A stretch of DNA of 64,000 bases from Hemerocallis citrina. Lineage: Eukaryota > Streptophyta > Magnoliopsida > Asparagales > Asphodelaceae. The notes below the pieces were generated by a model, which made no database searches, was not told the DNA's origin, and was given only the letters and a program-made list of their open reading frames with translations. This document shows, piece by piece, positions 1-10,934 of the stretch; position 1 is the first letter of the stretch, and each line of letters begins with the position of its first letter. A program made the position numbers and the translations under genes. The stretch is taken from contig CM030366.1 of NCBI GenBank assembly GCA_017893485.1, positions 47,676,283-47,740,282 on the forward strand. The letters run 5' to 3'.

Positions 1-4
1 ACAT

Positions 5-290
5 GCAAGTGCAGAGCAGCTCACCATTCGGAATTGCTCCTACAACTCGTTAACCCCCTTAAACAACAAGTTTGGAGTCCAACACTTGGTTCGGCGCCGC
101 TTGCAAACAAGCAAGTGCGGAGCAGCTCGCCATTTGCAATTGCTCCTACAACTCGTTAACCCCTTCAAACAACAAGTTTGGAGTCCAACACTTGGTTCGA
201 CGTCGCTTTAGCCGCTTGCAAACAAGTAAGTGTGGAGCAACTCACCATTCCAAATTGCTCCTACAACTCGTTCATATGGAACAACTAGTT
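5..290. repeat. Tandem repeat, about 106-bp unit, in a Gypsy 3' untranslated region
   Basis: Three successive copies of a unit beginning gcaagtgcggagcagctc start near 5, 111 and 226. The first spacing is 106 bp; the second is 115 bp because of a small insertion. All contain the phrases ctcctacaactcgtt and caagtttggagtccaacac. No coding signal. The array lies in the same non-coding block as the polypurine tract and LTR downstream, so I read it as part of the hypervariable 3' untranslated region of a Tat-type Gypsy element whose coding part lies left of the window. Confidence 0.8.
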
Positions 291-400
291 CGAAGTTCAC
301 AATCATGGTTCGAAATTGCCCTCACAGCTTGCAAGTATGCGGTTTCGGGGCTCAAAGCTCACATTCATAATACTGCCACTACGGGTTAAATTTTGTAGCA

Positions 401-900
401 AGCAAGTTCGGAGCTCAACTCTCCCCTAGAGTTGCTCCTCAAACTCGTCTCCCGAAAGGCTCTCTCATAGAGCCTGGTGATGCTCTTCGTTCCGCGCACC
501 TCCCGAGCGTCCTTCTTCTCAACAAGTTCAGAGTTCAACTCCCCCCTAGAGTTGCTCCTCAAATTTGTCTCACAAACGGCTCTCTCCTAGAGCCTGGTGA
601 TGCTCTTCGCTCCGCTCGCCTCCCGAGCAGCCTTCTTCTCAACAATTTCGGAGCTCAACTCTCCCTTAGAGTTGCTCCTCAAACTCGTCTCCCGAACGAC
701 TCTCTCCTAGAGCCTAGTGATGCTCTTCGCTCCGCTCACCTCCCTAGTGGCCTTCTTCCAAGCGAGTTCGGAGCTCAACTCTCCCCTAGAGCTGCTCCTC
801 AAACCCACTTCCCGAACAACTCTTTCCTAGAGCCCGGTGAAGCTCTTCGCTCTGCTCGCCTCCCGTGCGGCCTTCTTCCAAGAGAGTTCGGAGCCTAACT
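401..900. repeat. Tandem repeat, 120-bp unit, about 4 copies
   Basis: A unit with the phrases gttcggagctcaactc, ctagagttgctcctcaaac and gcctggtgatgctcttcg recurs at exactly 120-bp spacing (about 401, 521, 641, 761), with a decayed fifth start near 881. The unit differs from the 106-bp array before it but shares ctcctacaactcgt/ctcctcaaactcgt-like wording, so both may descend from one older module. No protein-coding reading frame is conserved over the copies. Confidence 0.9.
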
Positions 901-1143
901 CATCTAGAGACGCTCCCTAAACTCGCCTCTAAGAATGGGTCTCCCCGAGAGTCATACAGAGCTCTTCTCAACTTCGCGAAGGAAAATATGTTGTGGGACT
1001 ATTTTGACCATGAAGAAGGATGATTCTTCAACTGACTTCCGAAGAGAAATTGTAGACTTTTGAGTCATCTTCAAAACGAGGGGTCAAACGCCCCATTCCT
1101 ACCTCTGTAGCAATGGGAAAGTTGATTACAGTGCAGCTGCACC

Positions 1144-1417
1144 GAGCATTCTTGTCACCGACGTCGAAATGAGGAAAAAAAACTCTGCCTCCCGATGCGC
1201 GCTGGATCGTGATCAACAGTTGTGATTAAAAAGAAAGAGTCAACAGTCAACATTGACTGAGTCAACGTCAACCATTGACCGCCACATGTCAAGCCGCCGA
1301 AGCCTCTCCAGGGTTCGGAAATGTTATTTGAGCATTCTTGTCACCGACGTAGAAATGAGGAAAAAACTCTGCCTCCCGATGCGCGCTTGATAGTGATCAA
1401 CAGTTGCGATTAAAAAA
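1144..1417. repeat. Direct repeat pair of about 87 bp, third copy at 2215-2300
   Basis: The stretch starting gagcattcttgtcaccgacg and ending near gtgattaaaaa occurs at 1144 and again at 1330, 186 bp apart, almost unchanged. A diverged third version starts at 2215 (gctcttgtcaccggagctc). Between the first two lies the GTCAA-rich segment. These are internal duplications in the same non-coding Gypsy tail. Confidence 0.8.
1240..1292. promoter_or_regulatory. Cluster of seven GTCAA/TTGAC cores (W-box-like)
   Basis: Seven copies of the WRKY-binding core TTGAC or its complement GTCAA occur in about 53 bp (GTCAA at 1240, 1247, 1261, 1267 and 1288; TTGAC at 1254 and 1275). The spacing is short and regular. 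WRKY factors are known to bind TTGAC(C/T). Whether this is a working element or a by-product of a short local duplication cannot be told from sequence. Confidence 0.4.
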
Positions 1418-1419
1418 AA

Positions 1420-2330
1420 ATCTCTTAAGGGGTTAACAGGTCGGGTCTGAACCCATTTGGACCCAAACCTAAATCGCAACCCTCCTCCGTCCTCCTCATC
1501 ATCTTCTTCTTCGAAGTTGAGCACCAAAATAAAAACCCATTAGACCCCTACTTCGGAGCCATCGCGAGTTCCCTTCCTCTGCCGTCGACCTCACCTTGTC
1601 GAGCCTATCCTCGTTGTCAAGCTCCTCTCCTGGCCACCCACATACTGCGTCGTCGAACTCCAAGAAAGAGCTCCTTCGAGCTCGAGCTTCTCTCCTCCCC
1701 TCCACTGAGTCGAGCTCCTTTAACTCCAAGCTCTGTCGAGCTCGAGCTTCTCACCCTCACCTCTGACGAGCTCCACACTGACCTCACCATCACCTTCAAA
1801 CACTCCATCGCCGAGCTCAACTCTCGACGAACCCATTGAGCTACAATGCCAAGCTCGCGCTTCTCTCCCCCTCCGTCAAGCTCCGGAGCTGAGCTTCGAC
1901 CTCGACTCCAACTCCGACCACCTCCTCGCCGAGCTCCCCCAATGCCGAGCTCGAGTTCCCGCCTCGCCGATCTCCAATGCCGAACTCCACACCATCGTGG
2001 TCGAACTCCCCTCCACTGTGCCGAGCTCCGTCAAGCCCCCTCGTCGAGCTCGTCTCCACGTCGAGGAGATCCCCTCGCTGAGATCCTCCCTTTGAGCTTC
2101 ACAGACGCCCTCGAAGAAGAAACACTATATGATACGAAGGAAGGAGAAGGCGTGGTCGAAGGAAAAAGAAGGACGCCACGTGTCAGCGATCCACGGGGTC
2201 GGCGGCGTGATCCGAGCGCTCTTGTCACCGGAGCTCAAATGGGGAAAAATACTCTGCTTGAAGATTCGCACTTGATCTTGATTAGCACTCCTGATTGCGT
2301 CATGTGTACAGGTAAATATTAATTAATTAA
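1420..2330. other. CT-rich, GAGCTC-rich non-coding tail of the Gypsy element
   Basis: The plus strand is pyrimidine-rich and full of gagctc and tcgagctcgagcttctc phrases (for example near 1677 and 1736). Open frames on both strands (the longest is 1846-2322, plus) are low-complexity Pro/Ser/Arg readings that match no domain I know, so I do not call a gene. Position before the polypurine tract points to the 3' untranslated region of the Tat-type element. Confidence 0.55.
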
Positions 2331-2580
2331 TTTAATTGTTAATTTGAATTAGTTATTTAAAAAATTAGAAAAAATTAATTAAAATTTTTTAAAATAATTA
2401 TTAATTCCAAAAATAATTTTAATATTTTGAAAATATAATTATTAAATTAGAATAATTAATTAATATTTTTGAAAATTAAATATTTAAATTCGGAAATTGA
2501 ATAAAAAATTCAAAAAATAACTAAAAATCTGGAAAAATCAAAAAAAATCCAGAAAATTTTTAGAATAATTTTAGGCATTT
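2310..2580. other. AT-rich non-coding stretch
   Basis: Almost pure A/T built from ttaatt, aaaatt and aaaaaa phrases. No frame, no terminal repeats, no RNA gene. It separates the CT-rich repeats from the polypurine tract and belongs to the same element tail by position. Confidence 0.6.
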
Positions 2581-2704
2581 TACAAGCTCAGAATTACACT
2601 GTTACATCTCGAGCAAGTTCCAAACTCCCCCGAAAACTTCGATAAATTCTATAAGCCATTAAAAATGGGCGAACTACTCCTCAAAGGCTGTGAAACTCAG
2701 TCTT

Positions 2705-2722
2705 GAGGAATGGGGGGGCTTG
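2705..2722 (+). promoter_or_regulatory. Polypurine tract of a Tat-type Gypsy element
   Basis: gaggaatgggggggcttg directly precedes the LTR start tgatatgg. A purine run immediately 5' of a 3' LTR is where plus-strand DNA synthesis is primed. This placement is the reason the LTR that follows is called a 3' LTR. Confidence 0.7.
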
Positions 2723-3333
2723 TGATATGGATAAAAATAGAACCAAATTGGGACTATTCAAATTGGGTACGAATCTTAAAGCTCTCAGGGGTAAAACGGT
2801 AATTTCCACCGCAAACTGGTCCGAATTGGGAACTATGTCTTTCTTCAAAGCACAATAACCCAAAAACAAATTTTTCCTATTGGGTATGGGTGACAGCCCG
2901 TCACAAACCAGGCTAGGTGATTTAAAGAGTAATTAAAATTCATGGTTATCTCTAAGTGACGGTTTAAACTCAATCTCTTATCATGAACGATTTAAAACTC
3001 TACATCTTATCCAAAAAACACCGAGACATAGGGATAAATGATTATCGATAAACTGTCTCTAAAGGTGACTATAAATACCATTCTCCCCCCACCATAAAAA
3101 AGGTAATCAATATTTTTCCACAAATCACTCTTTCATAATCTTCCTTATTACTGACTTGAGCGTCGGAGGGTTCATCGCCGGGATCCATCCCGGTGTATCA
3201 TACTTTTTGCAGGTTCACGACAGCAGCGAGAAACGGTCAAATGCCGGCCAAAAGTCAACAGGTTTGCCTTATTTGTTTCCAAAAGAATCCACAAATTAAT
3301 CCGTGTGCTCCCACACCAAAATCAGCAGCAACA
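2723..3333 (+). mobile_element. 3' LTR of a Tat-type Ty3/Gypsy element
   Basis: A 611-bp LTR beginning TGATATGG and ending AGCAACA. It is clearly alike to the LTR at 24282-24891 (opposite strand) and more distantly to 57491-58107; shared phrases include cttaaagctctcaggggtaaaa. A TATAAATA box lies at 3070-3077. Downstream are the conserved ACTTGAGCGTCGGAGGG (3154-3170) and a hairpin CCGGGATCCATCCCGG (3179-3194). The element body would be to the left, beginning outside the window. No target-site copy can be tested because the 5' end is missing. Confidence 0.85.
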
Positions 3334-3337
3334 AACA

Positions 3338-3910
3338 CATTCTTAGATATATCAAAAGAACCATTTATCTTGGTTTATATTACCCATATGAATATGTTGA
3401 CCTTGTTGGATATACAGACGTAGGTTATTAATCTGATCTGCATATGGGGATATCACAAACATGATATATTTTTCTTAATAGTAGAGCAACTATTTCATTA
3501 AGAACAGTCAAACAAACAATTGCAGCAACTTTGACCAATCATTCTGAGATATTGGCACTTCATGAAGTATGTAGAGAATGTGTATAATTAAGGTCTCTAG
3601 TTCAGCATATCAAGGGGAGCTGCGAGTTTCCAAAAGTCACAAACAAGCTTACAATTATTTATGAGGATAATACAACATGTATAAAGCAAATTCAAGAAGG
3701 TCTCATCAAAGGAGACAGGACAAAGCACATCTCACTAAAAATTTTCTTCACCCACCAGGTTTTAAGAAGAAAAGATGATTGATGTAAAGCAGATCAAGTC
3801 CTCAAAGAATTTTGCAGATCTCTTCACAAAATCTCTTTCAAAGTCGAGATTTCAAAAGTTAGTACACCAAATTGGTATTAGAAGATTTCAACTGATAGAG
3901 ATTTAAATGC
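3338..3910 (+). pseudogene. Ty1/Copia polyprotein remnant (RNase H, C-terminal part)
   Basis: Conceptual translation over shifting frames gives typical Copia RNase H phrases: HILRYIKRT near 3338, VGYTDVGY near 3400, TVKQTIAAT near 3505, YEDNTTCIKQIQEG near 3657, GDRTKHISLKIFF near 3710 and a decayed ADLFTKSL-like segment near 3825. The catalytic D of GYTD and the later EDN Asp are readable. Stops and frame changes (for example after VGY and CV) show it is dead. It starts directly at the end of the Gypsy LTR, so the 5' half of this Copia copy is elsewhere or lost. Confidence 0.85.
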
Positions 3911-4700
3911 ATAGGCTAATAAATTTTTGAGTGGGACTGTAATGACCAAATGTATTATTTTTGTGGGGGTGATTTTTCATTTAAGTTGATGTAAGAGCTA
4001 AATTTAATAAATTTTTAATATTTTTTAGGGGGTGCATCCAACAGATGCAAGCATTTTGAAGATGCTAATGGATACATCCTGAAGAATATCTTTACGCATT
4101 ATACTATTTTTCTTCGATTAGGTTTTTTCTCACTGGGGATTTTTAATGAGGCAATATAAGTCACACCTACTTAGATTTTTGCAGAATCATATTTCTGAAG
4201 AATTAGTTGTACTCTTTCTTTCACTAAGGATTTTTTCCAAATGTGAATTTTCTTAAGAAAGTTTTTAATAAGGCAATCTTGTAAAGTGGACATCCAATAG
4301 GGAGTGTTGTGAAACCGTGAACACCTATTTAGGTGAATGCTCACTTATTAAGGTGGCAGCCCAACCAAACTACCAAACCCTAATCCTAACTTCCCCCTCT
4401 ACATATGTGTTATGATTAAAACGCCTCAAGACTGAATTCAGCTACACCTCTCTATCTCTCTCTTTTACACCAAAACGCCCGTAGACCTTCTTTTTTATAT
4501 AGAGAGGATAAAGTAAAGTAACAGTTAGTAATGAGCCAGGTATTATTTTTATTGAAAAAAAAGACTTCATATTATGAACCAAACTCTTTAAAACTCCATC
4601 TGATATCAAGATGAGGAATGAAAAATAAGACTTCATATTATGAACCAAACTCTTTAAAACTCCATCTGATATAAAGAAGAAGAATTATACATTCCCAAAA
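3911..4700 (+). mobile_element. Copia 3' untranslated region, polypurine tract and start of 3' LTR
   Basis: After the Copia coding remnant comes about 390 bp of AT-rich non-coding DNA, then ccaatagggagtg (4294-4306), a plausible polypurine tract, and a likely LTR start TGTTGTGAAACC near 4305. The LTR 3' end is not recognisable, so the right limit is approximate. Inside, a 66-bp unit starting aagacttcatattatgaacc is duplicated (4561 and 4627). Confidence 0.5.
4561..4680. repeat. 66-bp tandem duplication
   Basis: The unit starting aagacttcatattatgaacc and containing actctttaaaactccatc occurs at 4561 and 4627 with few changes. No coding content. Confidence 0.85.
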
Positions 4701-5490
4701 TAATAGATAGGAATATCGTAAATAAATTAACCGTGACTCTGATAAGTGGCGTAGTCTCTCACTACAGCGTGGAGCTACTTTACTGTATTCTGAATTTAAT
4801 TGGGAAGAAATATCCAATGGTCTTCTTTCCATACTACATGATATCATATTTCCCGTGGGCATATATTTATCATATAGCTTGAGAATGTGGACGAACGGTC
4901 TAACATTTTTAATTATGTACGATATAATTTATTTATTTTTAGGGTTATTTCCATATAATTAACCCACAAATGTTCTAATTTTATATAACTTACTCACAAG
5001 TATTTATTTCAATATAATTCATTAACTATATTTGGTACTTTTCAAAAAACTACTGCTTGTTAGTAGCCACTAAAAACTAAAAATGTTTAAAATAAAATAA
5101 CATTTCTACCCTCTCAGTACATCTAACATAAAATGAGAGTAAATATAATTAGGGGTAAAATAATATTATTTAAAATTAAGGTTAAAGATTAACCTGAGTT
5201 AATGTAAATAAAACTAACATAAGTAGTCTTTTAGAATGTGTTCCATATTATGAGTGATAATTTATGTATAAATAGCAATTTGTGAGTGGGTTATACGAAA
5301 ATAACACTTATTTTTCAACCATTTTTCTTAATTGGGGTGATTAATTAGGAGTTTTTATTTAATATTTATCATTTTTGAGAGAATGTGAAAAGAGAATATA
5401 TTGTAGTTGATTTAAACATTTGAATTTGTGTTATTTAATTAAATAAATATTTTACAGAATCCGAAAAAGTAGTTTTTTAGCAGTCGGAAG
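4700..5490. other. AT-rich stretch without recognised features
   Basis: I see no gene, terminal repeat or RNA gene here. The stretch is AT-rich, with decayed phrases such as acccacaaatgttc and actcacaagtattt that look like old repeats. It ends at the hAT terminus at 5491. Confidence 0.5.
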
Positions 5491-6295
5491 TAGGGTTGGC
5501 AACCAGGTCGACTGGGCCGGATCAGGTCGAACCCGCCCGGATTGGAACCGAAGTAGGGCGGGTTCGAGTCGGGTCGGTCGGTTAACCGGGCCGGGTTGGG
5601 TTAGGGAAATCTCAACCCGGTCAACCAGTGAACCCATTCAGGTCCAACCCGGGTCGGGTCGGGTCGGGTCACGAGTTGGCCCGTTGGTTTCAACAAATTT
5701 TTTTTAACATAAAAAAATTGTAATAATTATAATAATAATAATAATAATTATTATTATTATTATTATAATAATAACAATAATAAAATGTAATAATAATAAT
5801 AATAATCAAAGAATGAAATTGCTATAAAAAAATGTACATATTATTCATATGATTTCAACTTATAACAATTTTCAACTTTTTTTATAAGAAACAAAGAATT
5901 GTTATAAATTTGTTCTATACAATTACAATTTTCTTCCAAAAAATTACAAATTTCTTCAATATTCAAAATTTTTTGTAACAAACAAAGATTTATTACAATT
6001 TATTATATATACATTTATAAATTTCTTGCATATGTTGGTCTTCAATTTATTGTTGTTGTTAGTCTCCAATTCTTCATGTTGGTTGCTATTGTTGTTGTTC
6101 TTCTTCTTCCGGCGAGTTGCTTTCACTTGTAGACATGTCGAACCCATTTTCTTGAGTCCTATCTTCGGTCTTCATCCAGTTTTCCGTGCAGATACACATC
6201 TCCAACAATTACGGCTTCAAGTGATTCCTGTAATCGGTTAGAACCCTACCACTTGTAGAAAATGCACTTTCTCAAGCAACTTTAGAGACAGGAGG
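5491..6295 (-). mobile_element. hAT DNA transposon, 3' end (split from 18626-18683)
   Basis: On the minus strand, reading from 6295 leftwards, the frame gives SAFSTSGRVL, then an NHLKP-like and an NWMKTEDRTQ segment: the conserved C-terminal dimerisation (hATC) region of hAT transposases. The N-terminal neighbour of this piece (MAKDLLTPPV) is at 18626-18683, separated by the LTR element at 6296-18625. A stop lies just before SAF. Leftwards is a 3' tail with (AAT)n, then a G/C-rich block of gggtcgggtcgggtcgg repeats (5500-5690) ending with tagggttggcaac at 5491, a terminus style common in plant hAT elements. Confidence 0.75.
5722..5812. repeat. (AAT)n-rich microsatellite
   Basis: Interrupted runs of ataata and attatt, inside the hAT 3' tail. 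No further meaning visible. Confidence 0.8.
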
Positions 6296-7679
6296 TGTAA
6301 TATCTCGGATGGATATTATATTTATATAAATATTATTTTTAAAAGTTAAAATATTTTTATAGAAATTACTTGGTTTTTCTAATAAAAAGTTATCTGGATA
6401 TATATACTAGTAAGTATATACAGGTATTGTATCAGTTTTGTGCACTTGTACAAAATCTTGAAAAATGTGTTTTTGAGAAAATGTGCGAAAAATCCTGGGC
6501 AGATATTAAAAATTATTATTTTATTATTATTTTCATAAATGAATTTTTTTTTGTGGATATCACCCGGTTTTGTTAATAAACATTATCTATGCATATATAC
6601 TAGTCGGTATATGACTGTTTTGTATCAAATTGATACTGGAATCTTCCGAGTTGGTAAAAAAATTATTTTTATTATTATTTCTGAATTAAAATATTTTCGG
6701 TAGAGATTATTCGTTTTAACTAATAAAAAAAATATCTGTACGTGCAGATATATGTACGTATTTGAATCGTATCGATTTCGTGCATTTGTACGAAATCATG
6801 TAGTATGTGATTTGGAAAAATACCTCTTTTTTTATCAATCATGATCAAAATGAAGAGTTAGAAATGATTTTGGGTGTTGATTGCAAATTAATTGGGTTTG
6901 ATTGTAAATTAAAATTTGCAAATTGATCCTAATTGTGTGAGCCACAAGAGAGAGAGGCAAGTAGACTCTTCTCTGCCACATCTCTCTCTCCCCCTCTCCT
7001 ATACCAAAGGCCGGCCAACACAAGAGGGCAAAAGACCTCTTCCATTTTTTTGTTTCTTCATTTCTTTCCCATCTCATCTCATCTCTTCATATTTCTTCAC
7101 TTCTTCTTTACTTGGTTTTAATTTAGAAAAAGAATGAAGAAAGAAAAGAAAGAGAGGATGAAAATTAAAAGAGGGGTTAGGGTTTCATGGGTTCTTTTCT
7201 ATGGTGTTCTTGAGGAAGATCAAGAACAAGGAGCAAGGAGGAGAAGAGGAAAGCAAGTTCTTCCTACACTTATAGTCTGGGGGTTTCTCTAACTTTTATG
7301 CTTTGTTTCCTTTGTTTTATTGTTGTATGTTGTTGTATTAAACTAATTTCATGTGCATATGGACTAGAATAAAGAGCATGCAAAGTTTGAAGTGGTAGAA
7401 CACAAAAATAAGGCATAAAGATTCCATTTTTGTAGTTCTAGGGTTAGATTTAACTACCTATGCAAAAGGTGAAATTTTGACCCCAAAATTATTTTGGGGG
7501 TTCTTATAGGTGTTATTACCATCCTCTAAATTTTGGGGATTTTTCTGAGTTGGTTTGATGGGTGAAACGACCGTTTCCCCCAAAACGAGCGTAGGGCAAA
7601 AGACAGCAACTTGCTGTTTTGGAGGTGAACAACGGTCTAGGTTCGAGGGGCTGGAGCTTGGTGTTCCTTTTAGAATTTG

Positions 7680-9440
7680 GAAAAGTGATCAACTAGGAAG
7701 TTGTAGTAGACATCATTTCCAAAATGCCCTATTTGGATAGATTCCGATAAGTGGTGCAAAAGTTATGGCCGTTACAAAACAGAGCAGCCAGCTTGGCTGA
7801 GAGTGCCCGCTATTTTGCTTGTTTGTCATTTTTGAGCCTCTTACTTGCGAAATCAAAGGAAGTGACCAACTAGGAATTGTAGTAGACATTCTCACCTTTC
7901 CAAATTGCCCTATTTAGTTAGATTCCGATAAGCGGAGTAGGATATATGGCCTTTACAAACCACAGCAGCCAGCTGGGGCTGAAGTGCTCGCTGTTTTAAT
8001 TCTTTGTTGTTTTTGAGACTTTACTTAATGAATTTAGGAAAGTGTTCAACTAGAGAGTTGTAGTAGAGTCTCTCACCTTCCAAATTACCCTATTTGGTTA
8101 GATTCCGATAAGCGGAGTAGAAGTTATGTGCTTTGAAAGTTTCAGCTTTGCTGTAGCTTCAGCAGTCCTTTGTTAGTTTTTGCGTGGGTTTAAGGGACAA
8201 TAGATTGAGTTCAATAAGGATTCTGAAAAAGTCATCAACTAGATAGTTGTAGTATATAATCCCACCTTTCTAAATTATATGATTTGGTTAAATTCCGACG
8301 AGTAGAGAAAAATTTACAAGCTCTCAAAGTTTCAGCTTTACTGTAGCTTAGCTGTCTTTTGTTAGTTTTTGCGTATGTTCAAGGGACGGTAGATTGAGTT
8401 CCATTAAGAATCTGAAAAAGTCATCAACTAGAGAGTTGTAGTATATGGTCCCACCTTTCTAAATTGTATGATTTGGTTAGATTCCGACAAGTAGAGCAAA
8501 AGTTACAAGCTATAGAAGTTTCAGCTTTCTGTTGAAATTCTGTAGTTTGGTTAACTGTTTGCGTATGTTCGAAGGTCAGAAATTTGGAATTCCATATGGA
8601 ATCTGAGAAAGTGGTCAACTAGAGAGTTGTAGTAGATGTTCCCACCTTTCCAAATTATCTAGTTTCGTTAGATTCCGACAAGTAAAGCAAAAGTTACAAA
8701 CTGTAGAAATTTCAGCTTTTTGTTGAAAATCCGCAGTTTGGTTAACTGTTTGCGTATGTTTGAAGGTCAGGAATTTGGAATTCCTTACGGAATCTGAGAA
8801 AGTTTTCAACTAGAGAGTTGTAGTAGATGTTCCCACCTTTCCAAATTGTCCAGTTTCGTTAGATTCCGATAAGTAGAGAAAAAGTTACAAGCTATAGAAG
8901 TTTCAGCTTTCTATTGAAATTCTGTAGTTTGGTAAACTGTTTGCGTATGTTCGAGGGTCAAGAATTTGGAATTCCTTACGGAATCTGAGAAAGTGGTTAA
9001 CTAGAGAGTTGTAGTATATGTTCCTACCTTTTCAAATTGTCTAATTTCGTTAGATTCCATCAAGTAGAGCAAAAGTTACAATCCTTAGAAGTTTCAGCCT
9101 TGTTGTGGAATTCTGCTGTTTTGCTTAAATTTTGCATGTGTTCAGAGGACGGTGGATTGAATTCCATAAGCAATCTGGAAAAGTTTTTAACTAGAGAGTT
9201 GTAGTATATGTTCCCACCTTTCCAGAAAGTATGATTTAGTTAAATTCCGACAAGTAGATCAAAAGTTACAAGCTGTAGAAGTTTCAACTTTTTGTTGAAA
9301 TTCTGTAGTTTGGTTAACTGTTTGCGTGTGTTCGGTGGGTAGGAATTTGGAATTTCTAACAGAATCTAAAAAAGTGTTCAACTAGTGAATTGTGGTAGAT
9401 GTTCTTACCTTTCCAAAAAGTCTATTTTTGTCGAATTCTG
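7680..9440. repeat. Ten degenerate ~180-192-bp tandem units inside the 5' LTR
   Basis: The landmark caactagagagttgtag recurs near 7690, 7867, 8047, 8236, 8425, 8616, 8807, 8998, 9187 and 9379, so spacing grows from about 177 to a steady 189-192 bp. Each unit continues with cacctttccaaattg, gttagattccgacaagtag, agcaaaagttacaag and gaagtttcagcttt. The landmark is itself a short inverted repeat (CAACT-agag-AGTTG). The middle copies are most alike, suggesting local homogenisation. Confidence 0.92.
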
Positions 9441-9645
9441 ATAAGCGTAGTACTGGTTGCTTCTAGGTTGTCGGAAGACTTTTATGTCGCTTTCGGGTTT
9501 TTTCTTTAGTAGTATGTCTATTTTAGACTGTTAGAAGATTATTCTGTTGCTTCTAATTATAGAAGATCGAGTTTTGCTAGTAAGAACGTTTTGTTGCTTC
9601 TAGGTTGTTAGAATACCTGTGTGGTTGTTTCTATATATTGTTTTG

Positions 9646-9905
9646 CTCATACGCAGCTCGCCTGGCTCGTATGTAGTTGTTGGTCTCATATGTAGCGTAT
9701 TTGGCTTGTGTGTATGTTGTCTCATACGTAGCTCACCTGGCTCATATGTAATTGTTGGTCTCATACGAAGCTTATTTGACCCGTATGTTGTTTTCTCATA
9801 CGTAGCCCGCCTGGCTCGTATGTAGTTGTTGTTTCATACGTCGCTTGTTTAGCTCGTATATTTACTTGTATGTAGCTTATTAGCTAGTACGTAGTTTGTT
9901 GTACT
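9646..9905. repeat. Short tandem array of ctcatacgtagc/ggctcgtatgtag units (5' LTR)
   Basis: Alternating phrases ctcatacgtagctcgcctgg and ctcgtatgtagttgttggt recur about every 35-40 bp with changes. catacgta and tacgtatg are complementary, so adjacent units can pair. The matching array in the other LTR is 16784-17040. Confidence 0.85.
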
Positions 9906-10934
9906 CATCTAGGATGATATCATTGTCCTAGGGCCATCGACCATCAAGACGTGTGTTTACCTTACTCCTAAGGGAATGTGGACGAATCACTCCTCGTGTA
10001 CTGTCAGATCTTAACCGGTGTATGTTGATCGCGGAGCGGAGCATAGACAGACTCCAAGTTCAGGGTAGTAGCATGCGAATGCATTCGTATTGTAGGGGTC
10101 TTGGATCGATAGGCTGTGAACAGGATCCTTAGGGATTCTGGTAAGTCTAGGTTGAGCACCTAGTAGAGTTATCTTGCGAAGTTTAACTTAAGACCCAGCA
10201 TGCTGTGTTAATACAGTTGTCATCCCTAGGATTGTTCAGGGTTAGTGACATCGTTAGAGTAGTGACTTATGGCTATTACTACTTAACCTTTACTTATTAT
10301 CATTTTCGCCGAAGGGAAAGAGTTGGTGTTAAGAGTAATACCTTATGATCCGACATGTCCTATAGGCCGACACTATGTAGTGTTATTGGGTTGTACCCTT
10401 CTTGTAAAAGGGATACGGTCTGTGCCTTCTCACGGGTTGGGAGCACGGGATCCGTATCTCGTCTGTTAATTTCTGAAGTGTCATGATAAGGGCGGGCGGA
10501 GCTCGGGGATGGACCCCCGGAACTCCGTGATGTCCTATGCCGGGGAAGCAAACAGCCATAGAATATGGTCTATCGAATAGGGGGTCACAGGGGATGCATC
10601 GAGCTAACCTATGTTGTAGCAACTCCAAGGGTTTGTCTGATTTTTTAGTGAGGTCCGGTACGCCGGGTAGTAGTGGAAAATGGAGACACCATGAGCGTAC
10701 TGCATTGACAGGATTAGACCGTTTCAGAGCAACCTCATCAGCTACGCTGTATCTTCAGAAACAAGTTGAGTACAAGAATAGAATTCATTGCGTGGGTTCA
10801 AATCCCTATATATGAAGAAACGGCTTGAGGTGGAGCATATGTAGTATGAGATGCATACTGTTCCGGAGACTTGCTTGCATTAGATTAAGAGCATCCTTGC
10901 ATTAGTTAATCTTGTATTAGAGTCTAAGTCATAG

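Noticed and set aside
1846..2322. 158-codon frame rich in Pro, Ser and Arg
   Set aside because: Low-complexity reading of a CT-rich GAGCTC repeat region; frames of similar length exist on the other strand, and no domain or splice context.
8424..8809. Repeated minus-strand 64-codon frames (also 15691-15885)
   Set aside because: They recur only because the 190-bp unit repeats; the unit length is not a multiple of three in a conserved way and other units have stops.
7680..9440. CRISPR-like array
   Set aside because: Units are degenerate over their whole 190 bp without constant repeat and unique spacers, and the setting is a plant LTR.
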